DNA of 56,903 nucleotides from Candidatus Poseidoniales archaeon (lineage in GTDB: Archaea > Thermoplasmatota > Poseidoniia > Poseidoniales > Thalassarchaeaceae): contig DUDF01000172.1 in the NCBI GenBank assembly GCA_012959435.1, positions 1-56,903 of the forward strand, in the 5' to 3' direction. The notes under the pieces were generated by a model. That model ran no database searches. It was given only the letters and a program-made list of their open reading frames with translations, and had not been told where the DNA came from. Shown piece after piece: positions 36,844 to 44,889 of the stretch. Position 1 is the stretch's first letter; every line of letters starts with the position of its first letter. A program made the position numbers and the translations under genes.

Positions 36844-37856
36844 AGCTCCTTAGTGAATACATCAAGAAGTCTACGGCAATTTTCTTTGGTCTCTTGGCTA
36901 GTAATCCTGACGACAACCCCTTTTCCTGGTTGACCATATATTACAGCACAACCTATTGGAGCGAGTAAGTGAACAATGATGGGCGCTAAGTCCTCTTCAC
37001 CATTTACCACAATAAGAGTTGGGCGGCTATTCAAGAGTGCTACCTTTGTAGTTAATTTCAAGTCTGCAGTGATGAGCCCTGGGGGATTTGAACAAGTTGA
37101 TAGATGTGCAAATAATTCTCTGTCAAGGTTTTCTGCTTCAGCCCAAATCTCACGCTTTGTCATTCCGTCGATGAACGATATGTCTGGAATCTCTCCCATG
37201 TCAACTAATGTTTGTACAGTAACATCTCCGACAGCAATCAATTTTGGTGATGACTCTGAAATTGAGGCAATGGCTCTTCGCATCGCTACTTCAGGCCTTG
37301 ACTCGGGTCCTTCATGAAGGGTTCCAAATGGTTGTTTTAATTCGTCGTCTAAGATTTCTGGCATTCGCTGGTCAAGGTACATCTCAGCCTCTCCGAGCCA
37401 AGGCTGACCTTGACGGTCAATTTCACCATCTCGTATTCTGCTTGAAGAAATGATTTCACCAGCCGGCCCCACAATATGTTCTACCACAATAATACTCAAA
37501 GGAGGCAAGTCTCCACGTTTTCTTGAACTATTGATCTCTTCACATGCAGGTTTGGTTTCAGGGGTGCATCCTATCGAATCGGCCTCTAAACTAGTTGAGG
37601 CGGGGCCTACTTCATTCTCTAATAAATGAATAGATACCCGATCATTACCATCTTCAGAAACCACCCAATCCAAAATGTCTTTTTTACGGGTGTCCCAATC
37701 TAAAACAATCGAGGTTTTTAATTGGGCCATATTATCGCTTGTCAGCCATATCTGAACCTTGTCAGATTGTTCCAAACAAGTAGTGATAAGATGATGATGG
37801 CCAGCATGAAGGCGGTCAAATGTGCCACCTAGTAAACACAGTGAGTGCCTTCCCAT
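36840..37856 (-). CDS. Fused phosphopantetheine adenylyltransferase and GTP-dependent dephospho-CoA kinase
   Basis: A two-domain enzyme for the last two steps of CoA synthesis. Residues 1 to about 150 are an archaeal-type nucleotidyltransferase with LLGGTFDRLHAGHHHL (HxGH) and GEIISSSRIRDGEID. The remainder is a DUF359 domain, the archaeal GTP-dependent dephospho-CoA kinase: AVGDVTVQTLVDMGEIPDIS, FIDGMTKREIW, VVNGEEDLAPI and AVIYGQPGKGVVV. These are usually separate proteins in archaea. Initiation at ATG 37856 fits the domain start; the track's TTG adds nine residues. CoA is the phosphopantetheine donor for the transferase at 5847. Confidence 0.9.
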   Translation of the reverse strand: MGRHSLCLLGGTFDRLHAGHHHLITTCLEQSDKVQIWLTSDNMAQLKTSIVLDWDTRKKDILDWVVSEDGNDRVSIHLLENEVGPASTSLEADSIGCTPETKPACEEINSSRKRGDLPPLSIIVVEHIVGPAGEIISSSRIRDGEIDRQGQPWLGEAEMYLDQRMPEILDDELKQPFGTLHEGPESRPEVAMRRAIASISESSPKLIAVGDVTVQTLVDMGEIPDISFIDGMTKREIWAEAENLDRELFAHLSTCSNPPGLITADLKLTTKVALLNSRPTLIVVNGEEDLAPIIVHLLAPIGCAVIYGQPGKGVVVRITSQETKENCRRLLDVFTKEL

Positions 37857-37908
37857 TAAAACATCTGAGAGGTTGAACCCCAATCAAACCTACGGATAAA
37901 AAGAAGAT

Positions 37909-38196
37909 GAAAAATGTGCCCCGGGGAGTAACGAACCGCCTCATCGCTTTTGGCTTGGAGGTTCTGACCCACCCCGGGGCGTCTGTCGGACAAGTGGGTG
38001 GTTCCAGTAGTCATTCCGCGCACAGCAGTCGTATGGAGACCTTCTCGCCCTGCCGCCATTTTGCACCGAGGTTCATTCCCCGAAGGGTCACCACGGCCTT
38101 CGAAGGCGGCGATACCCCGCACTTGGTACCACAGTTCATCCCTCGCCGGCGAAGGCCAAGGTCCGTGTGGTGTTGCAGCCGGGGCAAACTTTTGGG
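37909..38196 (-). ncRNA. Structured non-coding RNA, RNase P RNA or SRP RNA candidate
   Basis: A GC-rich island of about 290 bases in an AT-richer genome, with no credible protein. A TATA element lies about 27 bases upstream of its 5' end and a T-rich tract (ATTTTTCATCTTCTTTTT) follows its 3' end. The termini pair (GCCCCGG with CCGGGGC). Internal UUCG-type hairpins occur at GCCTTCGAAGGC (38096-38107) and CCCTTCGGGG (38078-38087). GGTGCAAAATGGCGGCAGG and the 3' GTCAGAACC recall conserved RNase P RNA segments, but the canonical GAGGAAAGTCC is not seen. SRP RNA has the same size and end pairing. The RNA call is firmer than its identity. Confidence 0.6.
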
Positions 38197-38220
38197 TAAA
38201 ACCACCCCTTTTGAATCCTC

Positions 38221-38227
38221 TTATATG
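38221..38227 (-). promoter_or_regulatory. TATA box for the structured RNA
   Basis: CATATAA on the minus strand, within ACATATAAGAGG, lies about 27 bases before the inferred RNA start near 38196, the normal archaeal spacing. It sits between the stop of the upstream protein gene and the RNA, implying independent transcription. Confidence 0.5.
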
Positions 38228-38237
38228 TGGGAAAGTG

Positions 38238-40883
38238 TCATAATCGCCGCTGAGATGACTCTCTGAGTCCATCGTGGTAACCACTTTTTCCCGCTGCTAA
38301 TCGTGCAGCAACTTCGGAGTTCCCGCTGATAATTTCAGTAGCAGTGAAGGATGGCCACCTCTCGCGAGGTTGTAACAACCATCCAACCATTGGATGGATT
38401 TGTCCTACAACTGGTTTAGTACCGATAAGAATTGACTTCAACGCATTTAGAATGTCAGTCAACTCAGCAAACCCCTGTAACTCCACATCAATATCAACCC
38501 CCTGAAGAATTCTCTCCAAACGGGATACAAGGTCAGAGGGGCAACCTGGGTGTTCAATCGCACCTATTCCAGGAATAGTATGTATCTCACCGATTGGACG
38601 GAATAGAGCAGACGCCCATGGAATGTTCTCTCCAATAAGCATCTCACGTCCCTCTACTCCTTCAGTAATTGTGGTGAATAATTGTGGTGAAAATGGAGCC
38701 CACCATTCAATGGGTAATGATGTGATTCCCCTAATTTCTTCAATCGTTGGAGTTCTATCATCTCTCACTGTCGAGAGCAATGATATCCAGCCATTAATGA
38801 TAGGTGATGATCTTTGAGATGTCTCAATATCCCTTGCCCAACTATCATCTAATTCTCCTTGAGAAGATAGCCAAGTCAAACCCGTTAAAGCAGGAATTAT
38901 ATTTGATGGGAGAGATTTAGATATGCTTTTTGGGGCCCAACGAGCCAAATCAGAAGCAAGTTCGGGTGGTAACCATGCAACCTGGGAAAGTAAGGTAGAA
39001 GTTAGCCATGCCGAGGCAACATCATTGAAGTGATGTGAATCGATTAGAGTTCTCAACCTCAATGCTAAATCATCTTCATTACGAATCCTTTGTACCAGAT
39101 AATTGTGAGCCAACTCCTGCCAATCATAGGGCGCACTTCCTGCAACTTCTGCTAGAAATTCTATCGGGACTTTTTGTACAGGTAGCAGTGAAATCCAATC
39201 AACACCCAACCGATTACCTTGACGACGCCACAATGGCCAACGATTATCATCAGGACAAGCAATCCATGCCGCTAATGGATCAACTGATTCTATTCTATCA
39301 GCCCAATCAGCATCACCTTCTGGATAACGGAGTGATGCAGCAAACAATCTCATTTCTTCAGATGATTCTTCGGATGCATTTGGTGGCGCAGATGCACCAG
39401 CCGCAAGTCTCGCTGCTGCAACGACCCCACTTAGGGCGGAAGCAGAATGGGGAGGCACCCAAAGTGGTGGAGGAGATGTGAAACTAGGTGGTGGGCGATG
39501 GGATACCTTGCATGGTAATTCAACATCCCCAGCCAATTTCAAGAGGTACCAAGAAAGGGGGCGGATTGGATCGGGCCTAAGCGTGGGGTACGCCAGCGGT
39601 TCTTCGGGTTCTTGAGAGAGTATTGCGAGTCTAGTCCTAGGGTCTCGGAAAACTGAATGCAATTGCCCTGAATCATGTTGACCTGGAGGATATTGCAAAA
39701 CTACAGGAGTTGTTTCTTGTCGCGACAAAGACCAATCTATCAGAGAAAGCCAAGCTGTAGATGATAATCCTTGGACATCAATAATAGTATTCTCTACCTC
39801 GGTTTTTTTGCTCCATTGATGATTTGACCAATCTGATTGAAAACGTCTCCAAGTCGATTCTTCAACCCTAATGTTACCACTTCGTTTGCGGCGCCCTTTG
39901 CGAATTGCTTGAGTCAATCCTTGTAATCGGTGTTGACGCTCTTTTTCCGTAAGACGTGGGTGAGCGCGATTAATCCATGAATCAAGAATTGAAAGGGGCA
40001 GGGCATCGCCTTGGCGTCCTAAAAGTGATGCTTCCGCAATTACTAGAGCCCCGTTTGAAGCCGCTGAAAGTATAGTTGTTGTTGAAAGCCGGTCGGGCAA
40101 GATTGCACAAATAGGACATTGTGATTGAAGAGGCGAAACTGATTCATGGGCTGTCCCAAGGGTCCATGATTCTGATTCACCCATTGGCATTGGGAGGTCT
40201 GGCCACCTATCTACTGGTGGTTCACCAAACCAACTTCCAATTGCTAATTTTAGAGATTGACGCGGATCCAATAATCGAGCGCGAACTAATCCAATCACCG
40301 GTGCTGGTTCTACCCAATCAGACAATGAGGTTGTAGATTGTTCATCAGAAGGTGCGGCAACCTGCTCAAAAGATTCTAAATCGTACCATCTCACTTCTGC
40401 CTCACGTGCAACCGCCCAAACATATTCCTCCTTCACCCCTTGGATTCCACTAGAGATTACTGTTTGGTCGGAATGACTGAAACCCCCACCCCAAGGTAAT
40501 GGGATGAGGGGGCTAGAGAGAGGTTTCGTGTAAGCAAGAAGAAGTTGAGGGCCATTTTTTGCAAGTAATTTCCCAATAGCGTGTTCGGGAATTGAATCAA
40601 TGCTGCTATCAGCTAATCTAGCCAATTCATCACCAATGAAAACCTGCCAACCAGTAGCGGTGAGATGCTGTTTCGCACCTCTTTGCCCTGGTCCAGAATC
40701 TGACTGAATCAGGCCCTCCTCCCTCATTCTCTTCAATTCTGCAGATGCATGAGGCAAGCGTAGACCAACTGCTTTACTTGATCCAGTGACAGTTGATGGA
40801 CCGTCGGAAAGATGGCCCAATAACCTCCGCCTGTAACTGCCGCGGATTCGTGAAAAAGTCACCGGATTTCCACTCTTGGCCAT
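38238..40883 (-). CDS. Large protein with N-terminal winged-helix domain
   Basis: About 881 residues. Residues about 10-85 look like a MarR/ArsR-type winged helix (RRRLLGHLSDGPSTVTGSSK, then HASAELKRMREEGLIQSDSG and a basic wing). The rest is soluble, Trp- and Pro-rich and unrecognised, with a possible zinc pair CPIC near residue 260. It may be a transcription regulator with a large sensing or helicase-unrelated module. ATG 40883 has a GGAG at eight-base spacing; the track's ATG 40889 lies too close to it. Confidence 0.75.
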   Translation of the reverse strand: MAKSGNPVTFSRIRGSYRRRLLGHLSDGPSTVTGSSKAVGLRLPHASAELKRMREEGLIQSDSGPGQRGAKQHLTATGWQVFIGDELARLADSSIDSIPEHAIGKLLAKNGPQLLLAYTKPLSSPLIPLPWGGGFSHSDQTVISSGIQGVKEEYVWAVAREAEVRWYDLESFEQVAAPSDEQSTTSLSDWVEPAPVIGLVRARLLDPRQSLKLAIGSWFGEPPVDRWPDLPMPMGESESWTLGTAHESVSPLQSQCPICAILPDRLSTTTILSAASNGALVIAEASLLGRQGDALPLSILDSWINRAHPRLTEKERQHRLQGLTQAIRKGRRKRSGNIRVEESTWRRFQSDWSNHQWSKKTEVENTIIDVQGLSSTAWLSLIDWSLSRQETTPVVLQYPPGQHDSGQLHSVFRDPRTRLAILSQEPEEPLAYPTLRPDPIRPLSWYLLKLAGDVELPCKVSHRPPPSFTSPPPLWVPPHSASALSGVVAAARLAAGASAPPNASEESSEEMRLFAASLRYPEGDADWADRIESVDPLAAWIACPDDNRWPLWRRQGNRLGVDWISLLPVQKVPIEFLAEVAGSAPYDWQELAHNYLVQRIRNEDDLALRLRTLIDSHHFNDVASAWLTSTLLSQVAWLPPELASDLARWAPKSISKSLPSNIIPALTGLTWLSSQGELDDSWARDIETSQRSSPIINGWISLLSTVRDDRTPTIEEIRGITSLPIEWWAPFSPQLFTTITEGVEGREMLIGENIPWASALFRPIGEIHTIPGIGAIEHPGCPSDLVSRLERILQGVDIDVELQGFAELTDILNALKSILIGTKPVVGQIHPMVGWLLQPRERWPSFTATEIISGNSEVAARLAAGKSGYHDGLRESSQRRL

Positions 40884-41174
40884 GACCATCTCTCCGACAC
40901 CTCAACAGGGGGCTTGGCGCAAGGGAGTCGTTGATAGTACTTCAATTATTTCATTAGTTACCATTTGTTACAGATTTCCACTGGAGAACGTTCGGTTTTA
41001 CTAACTCACCGTTTATTTTATTCACTAACCATGCAATTAATATGTCACCACATGTAACAACAATGCGTCATCTGTGGCAACGGTTATATCAGCGACAGCA
41101 TTCGCTCAGGTCACACGGCGTAAAGTACCCCTATGGATACCCGTTAGATGACTTGGAGGAAAAGGTGAAAAAAA
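40884..41174. other. Divergent intergenic region with promoter and ORB-like motif
   Basis: 291 bases between divergent genes. TTTCCACTGGAGAACG at 40975-40990 loosely resembles the core of archaeal origin recognition boxes and shares TTCCACT with the element at 33831. GGTTATATC near 41082 is a TATA candidate for the 100-residue gene, giving a leader of about 65 bases that ends in GGAGGAAAAGGTG. No gene or RNA was recognised. Confidence 0.35.
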
Positions 41175-41477
41175 ATGAAGACAGTTAGAATCAGACAGAA
41201 GATCAAGGCATTCCTTGCCGAGAGACCCCGTAATACTGCGGAAATTCTTGAGCACATCAATACCACAATGAGACACGGGACAACAAGCCAACAACTTGGA
41301 AATGTTCTCTCGAAAGATAAAGACATAGTGAAGGTAGGATACATCAAGAGAAGTGGAATTCTCTCAGGTGGTTATGATATCTGTGAGTGGGCAATTGTCG
41401 ACTGGGTAAAGGACAAGCACCCAGAATGGAGCCCTGGCCAACCATTTCTTCTTGACCGCGATAATTCCGCATACTGA
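41175..41477 (+). CDS. Small basic protein, winged-helix-like
   Basis: A 100-residue basic protein. The first 65 residues have the length and helix pattern of a winged helix (RQKIKAFLAERPRNTAEILE, then QLGNVLSKDKDIVKVGYIKR), a layout common in small archaeal DNA-binding regulators. The end is Trp-rich (DWVKDKHPEWSPGQP). A strong GGAGGAAAAGGTG lies upstream of the ATG. Function is not known. It is transcribed divergently from the 881-residue winged-helix protein. Confidence 0.65.
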   Translation: MKTVRIRQKIKAFLAERPRNTAEILEHINTTMRHGTTSQQLGNVLSKDKDIVKVGYIKRSGILSGGYDICEWAIVDWVKDKHPEWSPGQPFLLDRDNSAY

Positions 41478-41574
41478 AGCAGTTGATTAACAATCAACTT
41501 CGCCAATAGTGTGATTGGTTTACAAGTTGCTAAAGTAAAGTTAGACTTGTGACATTAGAGAGACTTTTCAGCCA

Positions 41575-42594
41575 TCAATCTTCAAGAGTATCGTCCCAAT
41601 CACCTGAACGTGCAAGGCTATTCATCTTAGCACGGTGTGAAAATGCATTTTGACTATCTTCTGGAGTACCGCTAGCCCAAGATTGGAGTGCTGCTGCCTG
41701 AAGAGCTCTGCCGTAGGAATACGAAAGTTGCCACGACGGGTTTTCATCCATTGTATTCATCAAATTAAGATGGGCGGTGGCATCCTCATCAGATTGGCCG
41801 CCAGAAAGGAAAACAATACCAGGTAAATTTTGCGGGACGTTCTCACTTAGACACTTGAGAGTTAACCGAGCCACCTCTTCTCTAGAGATTTGCTCAGCAC
41901 AATCATTTCCAGCAATTATCATATTTGGTTTCAGTAGTGCACCAGGAATGTGTACCCCTTGGTCTTCACAAGCTGCAAAGGTTGCAGTAAGGATTTCTGC
42001 AGTGACAGAATAACAACGAGCTGCGTCGTGGTCCCCCTCCATCAACACTTCAGGCTCAATAATTGGGACCAATCCTTGCTCTTGACATATTGCTGAATAG
42101 CGGGCTAATGCATGTGCGTTCGCACTGATGCAAGCCTTGGAAGGGGTCCCGTCAGCAATCGTAATGACCGCACGCCATTTTGCAAATCGCGCACCCAAAT
42201 TGAAATATTCCATGCATCGAGTCCTCAATCCATCCAACCCTTCAGTGATTTTTTCGCCATCATGATTGGCTAAAGGATAAGCGCCAGTGTCAACTTTGAT
42301 TCCAGGAAGAATACCTTGTGCCATTAGGTAATCGGGTACCGCTGTCCCATCATCCATCATCTGCCTGATAGTCTCATCATAGAGGATTACCCCGCTTACT
42401 GCTGCTTCACAACCTGGTGTCGCGAACAAGTTCGCCCGGTAAGATCGGCGTGCCTCTCCAGAGGGGTCAACTCCAACTCCTTGAAGTCGGCTGCTCATTG
42501 TCCCCGTACTTTCATCTGCAGCTAGAATCCCTCGCCCTGGGGAGACCAATTTATTGGCATTTTCTTCAAGCATCATAGTGTCCATGAGTACCAC
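41575..42594 (-). CDS. Fructose-bisphosphate aldolase, class I (bacterial/eukaryotic type)
   Basis: A Schiff-base aldolase cleaving or forming fructose 1,6-bisphosphate. GRGILAADESTGTMSSRLQ, KWRAVITI, EPEVLMEGDH and ALLKPNMIIAG with the Schiff-base Lys, then FLSGGQSDEDAT, match the animal/plant/bacterial class I family and not the archaeal class IA enzyme. Length 339 is normal. An origin by transfer from bacteria is likely. With the GlpX-type FBPase at 42941 it makes a bacterial-style gluconeogenic pair. The ATG could be at 42594 or three codons later (MDTMM). Confidence 0.93.
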   Translation of the reverse strand: MVLMDTMMLEENANKLVSPGRGILAADESTGTMSSRLQGVGVDPSGEARRSYRANLFATPGCEAAVSGVILYDETIRQMMDDGTAVPDYLMAQGILPGIKVDTGAYPLANHDGEKITEGLDGLRTRCMEYFNLGARFAKWRAVITIADGTPSKACISANAHALARYSAICQEQGLVPIIEPEVLMEGDHDAARCYSVTAEILTATFAACEDQGVHIPGALLKPNMIIAGNDCAEQISREEVARLTLKCLSENVPQNLPGIVFLSGGQSDEDATAHLNLMNTMDENPSWQLSYSYGRALQAAALQSWASGTPEDSQNAFSHRAKMNSLARSGDWDDTLED

Positions 42595-42750
42595 TTAAGA
42601 GACACGAGTCGGCTTGGTATTTTCAAGTCATCGCTGAAAGCCAACAGAAGATATTAGTGGCATTATCATTTAAATTAATTAAATTGTCATCCGAAAATTA
42701 GTAACCAATTAATATAACTACATAATCGAACGTGTCTAGAGGAGACTGAG

Positions 42751-42936
42751 ATGGCTGAAAGTAACTTAACCTGCCCGAAATGCAGTCATGTTCAAACAAT
42801 TGAAATGCCGACTGATTGCTGCCTATTCTTCCATCAGTGTATTAATTGTAAAATAACTTTGAAGCCAAAAAAAGGCGACTGCTGTGTATTTTGCAGTTAT
42901 GGAGACAAGTTGTGTCCACCAAAAGGTGGTTGCTAA
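42751..42936 (+). CDS. GDCCVxC-domain small cysteine-rich protein
   Basis: A 61-residue protein with eleven cysteines: TCPKC, TDCC, QCINC, GDCCVFCSYG, LCPP and a final GC. The GDCCVFCSYG stretch defines a small family known in bacteria, some of which carry selenocysteine in the motif; here both positions are Cys. It probably binds metal, but its function is not established. A clear GAGGAG precedes the ATG, with an AT-rich promoter region upstream. Confidence 0.85.
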   Translation: MAESNLTCPKCSHVQTIEMPTDCCLFFHQCINCKITLKPKKGDCCVFCSYGDKLCPPKGGC

Positions 42937-42940
42937 CAAC

Positions 42941-43894
42941 TCATTGAGGATATTCAGTGCTGATGAAGCGTCTTACTCCACTTGCCACATCAATTACTTC
43001 TGAGTGTACTACCACCCGGCCCCCAAGGTCTTCTACCCCTGGAAGATATCCCGAGCAAACTCCACTGGCAACGAACAATGCGTCTGAACTTGAACACAAA
43101 TCATCTCTACCCCATAGCCGATAAACGTCATCTCCAAGCATCTCCTTTGCTCGGCGCTCGTGGTCCTCATTCGTAGTTACGAGCCTCCCTTCAAAATGTC
43201 CATCTAAGCCTCTCAATGCCGCCGCTGTTATCACGCCTTCAGGAGCGGCCCCAATCCCCATCAAAAGATCGATGTCACTTTCTGGGTTGGCAGCATCAAG
43301 AGCAGCTGCAACGTCACCATCACCAATAAGTGGGACTGAGACGCCGAAATTTCTCAGTTCTTTAATCAATTCAATGTGGCGGTCTCGGTCCATTACTACA
43401 ATTTTTAGGTCTGTGACTTTTTTGTCTAGAGCAGCGGCAGCGGCTTCTACATTGTATGCAACATCTGCCTCAAGTGAAATTTCCCCTGCTACTTCAGCAG
43501 GTCCTGCGAGTTTGTCCATGTAACAATCTGGAGCGTGCAAAAGAGAGCCGCGCGGAGCGGCTGCCAGCACCGCTATTGCATTCGGTAAATCCTTAGCAAC
43601 ATGATTAGTACATTCAAGAGGGTCGACTGCAATGTCTATCTTTTGTGCCCCTGCCACGCCCTGCATTGAACCAAGTGGCTCACCAATCCACAACATTGGT
43701 GCGTCATCTCTCTCGCCCTCACCGATAGCTACGCGGCCATCAAATGGAACTGAGTCAAAGACACTACGCATTGCTTCCACAGCAGCACCATCAGCCAATT
43801 TACCATCGCCGCGACCGCGCCATTTCGCTGCGGCTATAGCCGCTGCTTCAGTCGCTTTCACAAAGTGAGATGTCAAATCACTAGTCTTCGCCAT
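42941..43894 (-). CDS. glpX: Fructose-1,6-bisphosphatase, class II (GlpX type)
   Basis: Removes the 1-phosphate from fructose 1,6-bisphosphate in gluconeogenesis. GlpX motifs are AAAKWRGRGDGKLADGAAVE, IGEGERDDAPMLWIGE and LMGIGAAPEGVITAAAL. The metal-binding loop reads DPLECTN, where the family usually has DPxEGT; the Gly to Cys change is worth noting. Length 317 is normal. Archaea more often use the bifunctional aldolase/phosphatase, so this and the neighbouring aldolase may be an imported pair. Confidence 0.92.
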   Translation of the reverse strand: MAKTSDLTSHFVKATEAAAIAAAKWRGRGDGKLADGAAVEAMRSVFDSVPFDGRVAIGEGERDDAPMLWIGEPLGSMQGVAGAQKIDIAVDPLECTNHVAKDLPNAIAVLAAAPRGSLLHAPDCYMDKLAGPAEVAGEISLEADVAYNVEAAAAALDKKVTDLKIVVMDRDRHIELIKELRNFGVSVPLIGDGDVAAALDAANPESDIDLLMGIGAAPEGVITAAALRGLDGHFEGRLVTTNEDHERRAKEMLGDDVYRLWGRDDLCSSSDALFVASGVCSGYLPGVEDLGGRVVVHSEVIDVASGVRRFISTEYPQ

Positions 43895-43930
43895 GGTTGC
43901 CGGAGGACCTACCGGTTCTCAATGTGGCGG

Positions 43931-44380
43931 TCACGAACCCTTATTCTTTTCAAGAACTTGGATAGACTCTATTTGGGTTTCAGGATATTGACCTTGTTCA
44001 TCCTTTTCTAATGATTTCACCATATCCCAAGCGCATAGAAGACCTGCTGAAACACCAACAATCGCTTCCATCTCGACACCAGTTTTCCAATGCGCAGAAA
44101 CCGACAATGTACAACGCAGAGAATTTTCTTCCCAATCCCAAGACACATTACAGCCTTCAATGGGGATGACATGGCAATGAGGAATAATTCTTGGTGTGTC
44201 TTTTACTGCTTGAATGGCAGCAACAGTAGATGCTTCCAATACATCCCCCTTGGCAATTAGTCCATTCCTAATTGCATCTGCTGAGTCAGAGGACAAGCGC
44301 AGTAATCCTGTAGCAACCGCGCTTCTCTCAACAATTGGTTTATGCCCAATTGGTACTATTCCATCAATGCCGTCACTCAT
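43931..44380 (-). CDS. moaC: Cyclic pyranopterin monophosphate synthase MoaC
   Basis: Molybdenum cofactor synthesis, second step. Diagnostic motifs are AKGDVLEASTVAAIQAVKDT, IPHCHVIPI and TGVEMEAIVGVSAGLLCAWDMVK. ATG 44380 overlaps the MoaE stop by four bases (ATGA), with GGTGG upstream, and gives the usual length of about 150. The track start six codons upstream would overlap more of moaE. Confidence 0.94.
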   Translation of the reverse strand: MSDGIDGIVPIGHKPIVERSAVATGLLRLSSDSADAIRNGLIAKGDVLEASTVAAIQAVKDTPRIIPHCHVIPIEGCNVSWDWEENSLRCTLSVSAHWKTGVEMEAIVGVSAGLLCAWDMVKSLEKDEQGQYPETQIESIQVLEKNKGS

Positions 44381-44808
44381 CCCAAACCACCTTTCCATAT
44401 CGTGCCATCAGCCCTAACTTCTTTTTTCCACAGGGGGGCTTGGGACTTCAGTTCATCTATCAACCAACTACAGGCCTCAAATCCCTCGGCTCTATGCGGA
44501 CTTGCAACATGAATCGCTACAATTGGCTCACTAGGCCCCACACTCCCAGTTCGATGTGCCATTGAAACCGATGAAACGCCAAACTTCGAAAGTGCTTCAT
44601 GTCCAAGGTTTGAAAGAACTTGAGGCAATTTTTCTTCCCAAGCATCAAATTCTAACCTTTCAATCTCCACCCCATCATCTAAACCTCTAGTAATGCCAAG
44701 AAATGAAACAATGCTCCCACAACCATCTAGGTGGAGTTTTTCTCTGACTGCAGTTGAATCTAGAGAATCGGCTGCGGCAACTACGATGACTCTCTCATCT
44801 ACAGTCAT
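44377..44808 (-). CDS. moaE: Molybdopterin synthase catalytic subunit MoaE
   Basis: Transfers sulfur to make molybdopterin, using a MoaD partner that is not in the window. Motifs are SIVSFLGITRG, LEFDAWEEKLPQVLSNLG, MAHRTGSVGPSEPIVAIHVA, RAEGFEACSWLIDELK and PLWKKE with the active-site lysines. Translationally coupled to moaC. ATG 44808 is preferred over the track start seven codons upstream. Confidence 0.93.
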   Translation of the reverse strand: MTVDERVIVVAAADSLDSTAVREKLHLDGCGSIVSFLGITRGLDDGVEIERLEFDAWEEKLPQVLSNLGHEALSKFGVSSVSMAHRTGSVGPSEPIVAIHVASPHRAEGFEACSWLIDELKSQAPLWKKEVRADGTIWKGGLG

Positions 44809-44889
44809 TTGAATTATCTGAAAAAGCACCCCTGCATTAAACCGCCGATGGCGAATGCTTCATGATTGAAGGGCCTCCCGACGAAATTG

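Noticed and set aside
37856-38284. ORFs of 64-142 residues on both strands in the GC-rich island
   Set aside because: The island has RNA-like hairpins, its own TATA box and a T-rich end; the frames lack coding character.
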